Shown here piece after piece: positions 1 through 6,642 of a stretch of DNA of 11,699 nt. The position numbers were made by a program, and so were the translations under genes. The notes below the pieces were generated by a model, which did no database searches, had not been told where the DNA came from, and saw nothing but the letters and a program-made list of their open reading frames with translations. Location: NCBI GenBank assembly GCA_030653405.1, contig JAURZO010000135.1, positions 1 to 11,699 of the forward strand, in the 5' to 3' direction. Origin of the DNA: Zwartia sp. GTDB lineage: Bacteria > Pseudomonadota > Gammaproteobacteria > Burkholderiales > Burkholderiaceae_B. Each line of letters opens with the position of its first letter. Position 1 is the first letter of the stretch.

Positions 1-35
1 TTATCAACTATCGAATATTAGGCTATTAACCAAGA

Positions 36-2447
36 CTAACGTGGGCGTGCCTGATGTTGCACCTCAAGCGCAAGACGAATTTTAGCCATGCAAGCATCGA
101 CTCGTGCATCGTCGAGAGTGACTTCATTGTCTTGTAGCGACACCCTGAAAGCCAAGCTCTTTTCGTTCGAGCTGCCTTTGACAGGATCTCTCCAAACATC
201 AAATAGAACCACGCTCTGGACCACAACAAGACTTGGATCACCCGCAACTTCTTTTGCTATGGTATCCAATAAGGCCTGTACCGGCGTATCAGTAGAAACC
301 CAAATAGCCAAATCTCTCTGAACGATAGGTTGTCGCGACAATTCTCTAACAAGAGGTAAATCGACTGCAATTAATGCATCGAGACGCACTTCTAAAAGAA
401 TAGGCGCAGTAGGAAGTTCCTGCTCTTGCAACCAGCGCGGATGAAGCTCACCGATCCATCCAATGTGTTTGCCATCTAACTCAATGGCAGCGCTGCGACC
501 AGGATGCAAAATTGGGTGTGACTGAACGTTAAATCTGAGCGCTGAGGCCTTTGTGCCAAACAAAACCTCTAAATCATGTTTAACGTCATAAAAATCCACA
601 GCGCGAGCGCTTGTTCCCCATTGATCTTCGCTCAACGCACCCCAAGCCGCTAAGGCAAGGTACTGAGGCTGATCGATCCCGGCAACGGTAAGCGGACCAT
701 CTAAGGTTGCAGGGTTCTTCGTGAATACACGACCTATTTCAAATACGCGGACCCTTGACTGCTTGCGATTCGCGTTGTAGCGAATATTGGCAATGAGCCC
801 AGGCAGCAGAGACGATCGCATCACGGCAAGCTGACTGGCGATGGGGTTTAACAGCCGAATTGGATCCGACTGACCGCACATTGCCTCTTCCCAGTGTTGT
901 TCAACAAAAGAAAAGTTAATGACCTCTTGGTAACCCAGATCAGTCACTTTGTTGCGAATGGTGTGGGAAGAGCGCGTGGTTTCGAGCGCCATTCTCATCT
1001 GAGCTGGAGCAACCGGTGGTACTGCCGGTATGTTTTCAAAACCAATAATTCTGGCAATTTCCTCAATCAGATCTTCTTCGATCTGGATATCAAACCTATA
1101 TGAGGGTGGCTCAACCTTGAATACACCTTCATTGATGGAATAAGAGAATCCAAGTCTTGTGAACGTTTGCTCCACATCAGACTGGCTCACACGAATACCA
1201 AGTACTTTGCAACAACGCTCCAAACGCATGCTGACGGGTTGTCGAACTGGCACATTGATGTGCTGATCATCGATGGGGCCTGCCTGGCCACCACAAATAT
1301 CGATGATTAAATTTGTAATAAAATCAATATGTTCTGGGATATTATTAAAGTCAACTCCACGCTCAAAACGATGACTTGCCTCGGAGTTCAGTTTTAGCTT
1401 GCGTGCTCGACCTGCGATCGCCTCTGGTAACCAGAAGGCCGCCTCCAGATAAATATTCGTCGTATCAAGAGAAACGGCCACACCCAGACCTCCCATGATG
1501 CCTGCCAAGCTTTCTGGGATACCACCGCTGGCAATGACGCCAAAGCTCTCGTCGAGCTCGATTGTCTGCTCGTTCAGTAGCGTGAGGCTCTCACCCTTGC
1601 GCCCCCAGCGAATCTCCATTTTGGGCTCAGCCAACTTATCCAGGTCAAAAACGTGGGTCGGCCGACCAATTTCCAACATGACATAGTTCGAAATATCGAC
1701 CAAGGCAGAAACTGAGCGTTGCCCTGCTCGCTCCAGGCGCTCAACCATCCAGGCAGGGGTCGACGCACGCGCATTCACGCCGCGCACAACACGTCCGCCA
1801 AAACGGCCACATAAATCAGGCGCCAATACCTCGACTGGCAAAACCTCAGACAGAGTCACCTTGACAGGTGTCATAGCAGGCATGCAGAGCTTCGCGCCCG
1901 TCAAGGCCGATACTTCACGTGCAACACCAAGGATCGACAAACAATCCGCGCGATTAGGCGTGAGTTTGAGGGTGAATAACGTGTCATCAAGCGCAAGCGC
2001 TTCACGGATACTATCGCCCACAACAGAACTTTCTGGCAGCACTAATAGACCTGCGTGATCTTGGGACAAGCCTAACTCACGCGCTGAGCACAACATGCCT
2101 GAGGACTCGACACCCCGCATCTTGGCGATGCCGATTGCCATCCCGCCTGGTAGCGTCGCTCCGACAGTCGCTAGAGGAACCTTCAAGCCTGCGGCAGCAT
2201 TTGGCGCACCGCACACTATTTGCAACGGAGAGGAACCACCCGCGTCCACCATGCACACACGCAACTTGTCTGCGTTCGGATGCTGTTCTGCACTCAGGAT
2301 CTGTGCGACGACAACACCAGAAAACGCAGGGGCTACCGGATTGGTTTCCTCGACCTCAAGACCTGCCATCGTCAAACGATGTGACAGCTCCTCGGTTGAG
2401 ATTTCAGGATTAACGAGGGCACGTAACCACGACTCAGGAAATTGCAT
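36..2447 (-). CDS. pheT: Phenylalanine--tRNA ligase beta subunit
   Basis: This is the large subunit of the cytoplasmic (alpha-beta)2 enzyme that charges tRNA-Phe; the beta subunit binds tRNA and edits mischarged Tyr-tRNA. The protein has 803 residues, close to the roughly 795 of E. coli PheT. Visible in order are an N-terminal segment (MQFPESWLRALV), an EMAP/OB-type tRNA-binding domain at about 40-150 (HPNADKLRVC at 56-65, CGAPN at 79-83), the B3/B4 editing region at about 210-390 (SEASHRFERGVD at 355-366), B5 at about 405-475, the catalytic-like core at about 490-690, and a C-terminal FDX-ACB anticodon-binding domain from about 705 (RQPIVQRDLA at 705-714). It starts 26 nt after the pheS stop with only a weak ribosome site, which suggests translational coupling. 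It ends RPR with TAG. No downstream gene starts in the remaining 35 bases. Confidence 0.98.
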   Translation of the reverse strand: MQFPESWLRALVNPEISTEELSHRLTMAGLEVEETNPVAPAFSGVVVAQILSAEQHPNADKLRVCMVDAGGSSPLQIVCGAPNAAAGLKVPLATVGATLPGGMAIGIAKMRGVESSGMLCSARELGLSQDHAGLLVLPESSVVGDSIREALALDDTLFTLKLTPNRADCLSILGVAREVSALTGAKLCMPAMTPVKVTLSEVLPVEVLAPDLCGRFGGRVVRGVNARASTPAWMVERLERAGQRSVSALVDISNYVMLEIGRPTHVFDLDKLAEPKMEIRWGRKGESLTLLNEQTIELDESFGVIASGGIPESLAGIMGGLGVAVSLDTTNIYLEAAFWLPEAIAGRARKLKLNSEASHRFERGVDFNNIPEHIDFITNLIIDICGGQAGPIDDQHINVPVRQPVSMRLERCCKVLGIRVSQSDVEQTFTRLGFSYSINEGVFKVEPPSYRFDIQIEEDLIEEIARIIGFENIPAVPPVAPAQMRMALETTRSSHTIRNKVTDLGYQEVINFSFVEQHWEEAMCGQSDPIRLLNPIASQLAVMRSSLLPGLIANIRYNANRKQSRVRVFEIGRVFTKNPATLDGPLTVAGIDQPQYLALAAWGALSEDQWGTSARAVDFYDVKHDLEVLFGTKASALRFNVQSHPILHPGRSAAIELDGKHIGWIGELHPRWLQEQELPTAPILLEVRLDALIAVDLPLVRELSRQPIVQRDLAIWVSTDTPVQALLDTIAKEVAGDPSLVVVQSVVLFDVWRDPVKGSSNEKSLAFRVSLQDNEVTLDDARVDACMAKIRLALEVQHQARPR

Positions 2448-2473
2448 ATTGGACCGTATCAGGCTGAACTAAA

Positions 2474-3496
2474 TTAATCGTTGAACTGGCGTAGAAAACG
2501 CAGATCACCCTCAAAAAACTGTCGCAAATCATTGACCCCATAGCGCAGCATGGTCAAGCGCTCAAGTCCGGAACCAAAGGCAAAACCAATATAACGCTCA
2601 GGATCAAGTCCAAAGTTACGTACCACATCGGGATGAACCTGACCTGAACCAGAGATTTCTAGCCAGCGTCCCTTATTGGGGCCTGAGGTGAACATCATGT
2701 CGATTTCAGCCGAAGGCTCAGTAAAGGGAAAAAATGATGGTCGGAATCTCAACTCGAGATCTTCGGTCTCAAAAAAGCAGCGCAAGAAATTCGTGTAGAC
2801 ACCTTTAAGATCCGCGAACGAGATGTTCTCGTCAATCCACAAACCCTCGACTTGATGGAACATTGGCGAATGCGTTGCATCGCTATCCACACGATAAGTT
2901 TTGCCCGGGGCGATCACTTTGATCGGCGGCTTGTTCATACGCGCGTAACGCACCTGCATGGGGCTGGTATGCGTGCGCAATAACAAAGGCAAACCTTTGT
3001 CGTCTTTCATATCGACATAAAACGTGTCTTGCATCGAGCGAGCAGGATGATTCTCTGGATTATTGAGCGCAGTAAAGTTAGTCCAGTCGTTTTCAATCTC
3101 TGGACCATCAGCCACATCAAATCCAATTGATTTAAAAATCTCTTCGACGCGCTGCCAAGTGCGAATCACGGGATGAACACCACCCGCACCGGTGCCTCGA
3201 CCAGGCAGTGTCACATCGATCGTCTCTGCGGCCAGGCGGGCGTCAAGCTGAGCCTGCGCCAATGCCGCGCGACGCGTGTTGAGCAGCGCTTCGATTTGTT
3301 GCTTGATCAGGTTGATACGAGCGCCTTCGGCACGCTTGGCCTCTGGGTCGAGCTTTGCCAAGCCTTTCATCAACTCGGTGAGGCTGCCCTGTTTACCTAA
3401 AAATCGCGCCTTCGCGTTTTCAAGGGAGGCTGCATCCATTGCTTGCGCAAACTGTTGCTGTGCCTGCTCAATCAGGTCATTGACAATCTGAGTCAT
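2474..3496 (-). CDS. pheS: Phenylalanine--tRNA ligase alpha subunit
   Basis: This is the catalytic alpha subunit, a class II aminoacyl-tRNA synthetase that activates phenylalanine with ATP and transfers it to tRNA-Phe together with PheT. It has 340 residues; E. coli PheS has 327. An N-terminal helical coiled-coil arm covers about 1-90. The catalytic domain shows THTSPMQVR at 175-183, motif 2 region FRPSFFPFTEPSAEID at 251-266, and motif 3 region GFAFGSGLERL at 304-314. A306 in this motif corresponds to the substrate-pocket alanine (Ala294 in E. coli). The ATG at 3496 is preceded by AAGG about 10 nt upstream. The gene lies downstream of rplT, but a strong terminator hairpin and a tandem repeat separate them, and I see no promoter of its own in the 42 nt between that terminator and the start codon. 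Confidence 0.98.
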   Translation of the reverse strand: MTQIVNDLIEQAQQQFAQAMDAASLENAKARFLGKQGSLTELMKGLAKLDPEAKRAEGARINLIKQQIEALLNTRRAALAQAQLDARLAAETIDVTLPGRGTGAGGVHPVIRTWQRVEEIFKSIGFDVADGPEIENDWTNFTALNNPENHPARSMQDTFYVDMKDDKGLPLLLRTHTSPMQVRYARMNKPPIKVIAPGKTYRVDSDATHSPMFHQVEGLWIDENISFADLKGVYTNFLRCFFETEDLELRFRPSFFPFTEPSAEIDMMFTSGPNKGRWLEISGSGQVHPDVVRNFGLDPERYIGFAFGSGLERLTMLRYGVNDLRQFFEGDLRFLRQFND

Positions 3497-3516
3497 CGCG
3501 TAAAACCTTAGAGAAA

Positions 3517-3542
3517 CGAAGCTTAAAAACGAAGCTTAAAAA
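3517..3542 (-). repeat. 13-bp tandem duplication upstream of pheS
   Basis: Two perfect copies of cgaagcttaaaaa stand head to tail at 3517-3529 and 3530-3542. Each copy carries the palindrome AAGCTT. In the pheS-sense RNA the two palindromes can therefore pair with each other (6-bp stem, 7-nt loop CGTTTTT), just after the terminator's U-tract and before the pheS ribosome site. The repeat is seen directly; any regulatory role is inference. Confidence 0.9.
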
Positions 3543-3572
3543 AGCAAACGGAGCCAAAGAGGCCCCGTTTGC
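3538..3572 (-). terminator. Intrinsic terminator or attenuator between rplT and pheS
   Basis: Read on the minus strand, GCAAACGGGGCC, loop TCTTT and GGCTCCGTTTGC form a 12-bp stem containing one G-U wobble, followed directly by TTTTTT. It begins 19 nt after the rplT stop. It should end a large part of the rpmI-rplT transcripts, and pheST would then depend on read-through or on a promoter further upstream. Confidence 0.88.
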
Positions 3573-3591
3573 AGATACATCTAGTCAGAGC

Positions 3592-3951
3592 TTAGGCAGC
3601 CAACGCTGATTTGACCTGATTGACGACTGCGGCAAAGCCAGCCTTGTCATGAACAGCCATATCAGCCAGAACCTTACGATCGAGCTCGATCGCTGCTTTT
3701 TTCAGACCAGCAACAAACACGCTGTATGTCACGCCATGTTCACGGACTGCGGCGTTGATACGCGTGATCCAGAGTGCACGGAATGTACGCTTTTTGTTGC
3801 GACGGTCACGGTATGCATACTGACCGGCACGCATGACTGCTTGCTTGGCAATACGGAATACATTACCGCGGCGACCGCGATAGCCTTTAGCGGCGGAAAT
3901 AACTTTTTTGTGACGGGCTCGGGCCGTTACACCACGTTTTACGCGAGGCAT
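3592..3951 (-). CDS. rplT: 50S ribosomal protein L20
   Basis: L20 is a primary 23S rRNA-binding protein needed early in assembly of the large subunit. The 119-residue protein is one longer than E. coli L20 (118). It begins with the basic segment MPRVKRGVTARARHKKVI and contains AKGYRGRRGNVFRIAKQAV (residues 21-39) and ALWITRINAAVREHG (60-74), all typical of the family. The ribosome site AGGAGAT lies about 9 nt before the ATG and overlaps the end of rpmI, which ends 13 nt upstream. In E. coli L20 represses translation of its own operon by binding the leader mRNA; whether the leader here works the same way cannot be told from the sequence alone. Confidence 0.98.
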   Translation of the reverse strand: MPRVKRGVTARARHKKVISAAKGYRGRRGNVFRIAKQAVMRAGQYAYRDRRNKKRTFRALWITRINAAVREHGVTYSVFVAGLKKAAIELDRKVLADMAVHDKAGFAAVVNQVKSALAA

Positions 3952-3964
3952 GATCTATCTCCTA

Positions 3965-4162
3965 TCAAGCGAAGGGCATCATGGCTCGAACTGAAGCCAC
4001 GTTGGTTTTGTCGACCGCTGCTGAACCGCGCAACTGGCGCTTGTTCTTGGTGGTTTTCTTGGTGAGGATGTGGCGTTTGAAGGCCTGGCCTCGCTTGATC
4101 GATCCGCTGCCGCGAACCTGAAAGCGCTTTGCAGCACTTTTCTTGGTCTTCATCTTGGGCAT
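3965..4162 (-). CDS. rpmI: 50S ribosomal protein L35
   Basis: L35 is a small basic protein of the large ribosomal subunit. The 65-residue product begins MPKMKTKKSAAKRFQVRGSG and contains KRGQAFKRHILTKKTTKNKR, the usual L35 signature, with the normal family length. The ribosome site AGGAAT lies about 6 nt upstream of the ATG. It is the first gene of rpmI-rplT. Most relatives I recall have infC immediately upstream; here there are 278 non-coding bases and then comM on the same strand. Confidence 0.97.
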   Translation of the reverse strand: MPKMKTKKSAAKRFQVRGSGSIKRGQAFKRHILTKKTTKNKRQLRGSAAVDKTNVASVRAMMPFA

Positions 4163-4362
4163 ATCAATTCCTATTACTTGAACTTGTACCCTGCAGGTGC
4201 CCTAAAAGCTGATCAGGCCATGATGACCAAACCTTTACTTTTAAGTCTTGTTAACCTCAAGCGTACTTTTGGGTAGTGCATGCCGCTGATTAATGTCATC
4301 ACTATGAACAATAACACTACAACGTTGACATCTTCTCTCGGTCAATAGCTTTTCCGAGGAAG
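4163..4362 (-). promoter_or_regulatory. Putative 5' leader of rpmI-rplT
   Basis: This is about 200 nt without a plausible gene between the candidate promoter and rpmI. On the minus strand the predicted RNA would begin with a hairpin, CTTCCTCGG / CCGAGAGAAG with one bulged base and a 12-nt loop (plus-strand 4332-4362). Further on, ATGTCA/TGACAT and GTAGTG/CACTAC are two interleaved 6-bp complementarities that could form a pseudoknot. E. coli L20 autoregulation uses a pseudoknot, so the position is suggestive, but 6-bp matches are expected by chance in 100 nt. I see no remnant of infC. Confidence 0.35.
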
Positions 4363-4368
4363 CCTTTG

Positions 4369-4399
4369 ATTATATGACATATTTTGGATGTTTGCACAA
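4369..4399 (-). promoter_or_regulatory. Candidate sigma-70 promoter for rpmI-rplT
   Basis: On the minus strand there is a perfect -10 hexamer TATAAT (plus-strand 4369-4374) and a weak -35 TTGTGC about 19 nt upstream. Transcription from here would start close to 4362, at the base of the leader hairpin. The -10 is exact, but the -35 is poor and the spacer slightly long. No intrinsic terminator is visible after comM, so read-through from comM is also possible. Confidence 0.45.
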
Positions 4400-4440
4400 A
4401 CCCGCTGTAAGCAAATCCAGCTGTAGCGAATCATCAGAAC

Positions 4441-6033
4441 TCAGACGGGTTTAAAGCGATACTGGAAGGCCTCGGCAAAATCCTGCGGCTCAAGCGTCCA
4501 TCGCCCTTCAAGATCAGCAATGGTACGCGCCACTCGGCGAACACGCTGAATGGACCGCGCAGAAAGAAAATAGGTACGAATGAGCCTTTCTAACAAAACT
4601 TTCGCTTGCTGACTCATGTTGCAGTGGGTATCAATCTGTCCATCCGTAAGCCGTGCGTTTAGCACTCCTTGCCTTTGTTTCTGCCTGCTCCAGGCGGCTT
4701 CAACACGTTGCCTCACAACTTCTGAGGACTCACCCATCGGCAACTCAATCCAGCTTGTTGACTCTTGGGTCACATAAATCTGCAAGTCAATTCTGTCGAT
4801 CAACGGACCTGAAACTCGCGTTTGATAGGCAAGAATCTGCTCCCGGCGACATTGGCATGCGCGCTTTGGATGCCCATTCCAACCGCACGGACAAGGATTC
4901 ATCGTCGCCAACAGTTGAAAATCGGCCGGATAGACCACTTTAATATTCGCACGTGCAAGAGCAATCTCATGGTTTTCTAGAGGCTCTCTAAGCGCCTCGC
5001 GAACTCTACGATCAAACTCAGGGAGTTCATCTAAAAAAAGCACACCGCGATGAGAAAGTGATACCTCTCCCGGTCGCGGTTTCAGCCCACCACCGATCAT
5101 TGCCGGAAGCGAAGCGGAATGATGGGGAGCGCGAAAGGGACGTGCATGACCCAATCCGCCAGATAAACCTGCAAAAGTCGCTATCGATGCAACCTCCAGT
5201 GACTCGGACTGAGTCAAAGGTGGCAATATCCCGGCCAGTCTTTTCGCCAGCATGCTTTTGCCCACTCCCGGAGTGCCCGAAAGCAACATGCTGTGTCCAC
5301 CGGCCGCAGCCAGCTCAAGCGCCCTGCGCGCGATCGTCTGGCCACGCAAGTCCGACATGCACGGTAAGGGTTCATTGTTTAGGGTGATAGGAATGCACGG
5401 TGTTGGCTGAAGTGGGGCAACCCCGTTAAAGTGCGCCACCACATCGGCGAGACACTTGGCACCCAACACAACTAAACCAGGAACGCGGGCTGCGTCAGCC
5501 GCATCATCGCTTGGAAGCAGTAAAGTCGCATTGGGCTGTGTTCTGGCTACAGCGAGGGCTATCGCCAAGGCCCCGCGCGTAGAAACCAAGGCGCCGGTCA
5601 GAGACAACTCTCCCGCCAAGACCCAACTTGATAAGTCCGCAGACACCGAATGACTTACAGAGCCTTGAAAAGCATGAGCAACCTCTCGAGGATCCGCGCT
5701 GGAATCCGCTCTGATTTGAGAACGTGGATCATCTCTCTGCATCTCGACTTGACCCGAGACGAGTAAGAGTCCTAGCGCAATGGGTAAGTCAAAACGTCCA
5801 GATTCTTTGGGAATATCGGCAGGCGATAAATTGACGGTTAAGCGCCCGACAGGGAACTCGAAACCGCTGCTAAGAATTGCTGCGCGGACGCGCTCCCGAC
5901 TTTCGCGGACCTCCGCGTCTGCGAGACCTACGATTCCAAAACTAGGTAACCCACGAGCAAGATGCACCTCGACCCTGACGATAGGCGCATCTAACCCGAC
6001 GAGCGAACGACTTAATAAAACGGCAAGAGACAT
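4441..6033 (-). CDS. comM: YifB/ComM family Mg-chelatase-like AAA+ ATPase
   Basis: ComM is a hexameric AAA+ helicase that promotes branch migration when incoming DNA recombines during natural transformation. The protein has 530 residues; E. coli YifB has 506. The N-terminal Lon-protease-like domain covers about 1-200 (GLPSFGIVGLADAEVRESRE at 28-47, NLSPADIPKESGRFDLPIAL at 68-87). The AAA+ module has Walker A GTPGVGKS at 253-260, Walker B VLFLDELPEF at 331-340 and the arginine-bearing SGPLIDRID at 408-416. A four-cysteine cluster (C381, C383, C393, C395) follows the ATPase core, and a C-terminal Mg-chelatase-like domain includes SARSIQRVRRVARTIADLEG at 491-510. The segment at about 97-135 looks like an extra loop. 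It lies 80 nt downstream of ubiK on the same strand. The start matches the family N-terminus. Confidence 0.95.
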   Translation of the reverse strand: MSLAVLLSRSLVGLDAPIVRVEVHLARGLPSFGIVGLADAEVRESRERVRAAILSSGFEFPVGRLTVNLSPADIPKESGRFDLPIALGLLLVSGQVEMQRDDPRSQIRADSSADPREVAHAFQGSVSHSVSADLSSWVLAGELSLTGALVSTRGALAIALAVARTQPNATLLLPSDDAADAARVPGLVVLGAKCLADVVAHFNGVAPLQPTPCIPITLNNEPLPCMSDLRGQTIARRALELAAAGGHSMLLSGTPGVGKSMLAKRLAGILPPLTQSESLEVASIATFAGLSGGLGHARPFRAPHHSASLPAMIGGGLKPRPGEVSLSHRGVLFLDELPEFDRRVREALREPLENHEIALARANIKVVYPADFQLLATMNPCPCGWNGHPKRACQCRREQILAYQTRVSGPLIDRIDLQIYVTQESTSWIELPMGESSEVVRQRVEAAWSRQKQRQGVLNARLTDGQIDTHCNMSQQAKVLLERLIRTYFLSARSIQRVRRVARTIADLEGRWTLEPQDFAEAFQYRFKPV

Positions 6034-6100
6034 CTTTCACCAACAAAAGGGCAAAAGTATGCGCTGAAATAAACGTCAAAAATCTCAGGATGGATGAATT

Positions 6101-6113
6101 GAGCCGCGGGCTC
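6101..6113 (-). other. Small inverted repeat after ubiK
   Basis: GAGCC CGC GGCTC forms a 5-bp GC-rich stem with a 3-nt loop immediately after the ubiK stop codon on the minus strand. No U-tract follows, so it is at best a weak terminator or an RNA 3'-end stabiliser between ubiK and comM. Confidence 0.35.
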
Positions 6114-6371
6114 CTACTCTGGGCTTTCGAGCTTGGCAACGCGACTCTCAAGCGCATGCAAATGCTGCTCGAGAGCCTCGATACGGATCTGGGCGCGGCT
6201 GAGCAACTCCGCCTGGACATCAAACTCTTCGCGAGTGACAAGATCCATTCGGTTAAAAGCCTGGCCCATGAAGGCTTTGACATTGCGTTCAATATCCGCG
6301 GCTGGACTCTTGGCAATCAACTCTGAAACGTTTTTTTGAAACTCTTCAAACCAAGCATTGGGTTTCATCAT
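6114..6371 (-). CDS. ubiK: UbiK-type ubiquinone biosynthesis accessory factor (BMFP family)
   Basis: This is a small soluble protein of 85 residues in the BMFP/YqiC family. In E. coli UbiK assists aerobic ubiquinone synthesis together with UbiJ. The N-terminal amphipathic part (FEEFQKNVSELI at about 8-19, RNVKAFMGQAFNRMDLVTRE at about 29-48, FDVQAELLSRAQ) is typical of the family. The C-terminal 30 residues (IEALEQHLHALESRVAKLE) have heptad leucines and form a predicted coiled coil for trimerisation. Two adjacent ATG codons begin the frame, and AGGAG lies about 8 nt upstream of the first. The gene is divergent from glnK, sharing a 271-bp upstream region, and is followed on the same strand by comM. 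Function is assigned by family resemblance. Confidence 0.88.
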   Translation of the reverse strand: MMKPNAWFEEFQKNVSELIAKSPAADIERNVKAFMGQAFNRMDLVTREEFDVQAELLSRAQIRIEALEQHLHALESRVAKLESPE

Positions 6372-6448
6372 GATGCGCTCCTATTCTGATAAGCGTAGTG
6401 TAGATGGAATGTGCGAATCACAAAGCATTAATCAAAAGATGCCCCACG

Positions 6449-6465
6449 CGCACTAAGTTAGTGCA
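6449..6465. promoter_or_regulatory. NtrC-type upstream activator site
   Basis: GCACTAA-G-TTAGTGC is a perfect 15-bp palindrome inside CGCACTAAGTTAGTGCA. Its GCAC-N7-GTGC spacing is that of the enterobacterial NtrC consensus. Its centre is about 160 bp upstream of the predicted sigma-54 start of glnK, a usual enhancer distance. It also lies upstream of divergent ubiK. Confidence 0.72.
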
Positions 6466-6487
6466 AATATTTTTAATTTGGATGGCA

Positions 6488-6504
6488 TGCACCAAAAGAA
6501 TGCG
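6488..6504. promoter_or_regulatory. Possible second, degenerate NtrC site
   Basis: TGCACCAAAAGAATGCG has one consensus half (TGCACC) and a partly matching second half (ATGC in place of GTGC) at the same GCAC-N7 spacing. Its centre is about 39 bp from the perfect site and about 121 bp before the predicted start. Paired NtrC sites are common, but this copy is weak. Confidence 0.4.
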
Positions 6505-6590
6505 CTTTTGCTCCAAGCCACTTGCTCAATAACGTGATGAATCCCGCCAAGGGATAGTACCTATGCAGTTTAGCCACACTCTGTCTTAGC

Positions 6591-6605
6591 TGGCATGAGT
6601 TTTGC
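6591..6605 (+). promoter_or_regulatory. Sigma-54 (RpoN) promoter of glnK-amtB
   Basis: TGGCATGAGTTTTGC matches the -24/-12 consensus TGGCACG-N4-TTGC at all but one fixed position, with exact spacing: GG at 6592-6593 and GC at 6604-6605. Transcription would start near 6617, giving a 5' leader of about 26 nt before the glnK ATG at 6643. Control by RpoN and NtrC is the established pattern for glnK-amtB in proteobacteria. Confidence 0.85.
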
Positions 6606-6642
6606 TTTAGGTCACTTACCCACCTTTACCGAGGATACTCAC

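Noticed and set aside
1..35. Start of ihfA downstream of pheT, as in E. coli.
   Set aside because: The 35 bases left contain no start codon with matching sequence; the gene may lie further left.
2095..2472. Plus-strand frame of 125 codons opposite the 5' part of pheT.
   Set aside because: It lies wholly within conserved pheT coding sequence on the other strand; composition reflects the complement.
3536..3580. Small frame (14 codons plus stop) across the rplT-pheS terminator, at the place of the E. coli PheM leader peptide.
   Set aside because: It has a single Phe codon at its end, no ribosome site, and its codons run through the terminator stem itself. It does not resemble a phenylalanine attenuator leader; its length match is probably chance.
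3649..4065. Plus-strand frame of 138 codons opposite rplT and rpmI.
   Set aside because: It is antisense to two certain ribosomal protein genes and has no family resemblance that I recognise.
5942..6316. Minus-strand frame of 124 codons overlapping the comM start and ubiK.
   Set aside because: It is a shifted frame of ubiK and comM, both of which have clear family matches and ribosome sites.
6430..6540. IHF site between enhancer and promoter of glnK.
   Set aside because: The candidates (around AATCAAAAG and CAATAACGTGATG) miss several consensus positions.
6541..6555. Inverted repeat ATCCC-gccaa-GGGAT between the NtrC sites and the glnK promoter.
   Set aside because: A 5-bp stem is expected by chance, and it matches no operator I know.
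6595..6642. N-terminal extension of GlnK from the ATG at 6595.
   Set aside because: The codons overlap the sigma-54 promoter, there is no ribosome site, and PII proteins begin at MKLI with 112 residues.
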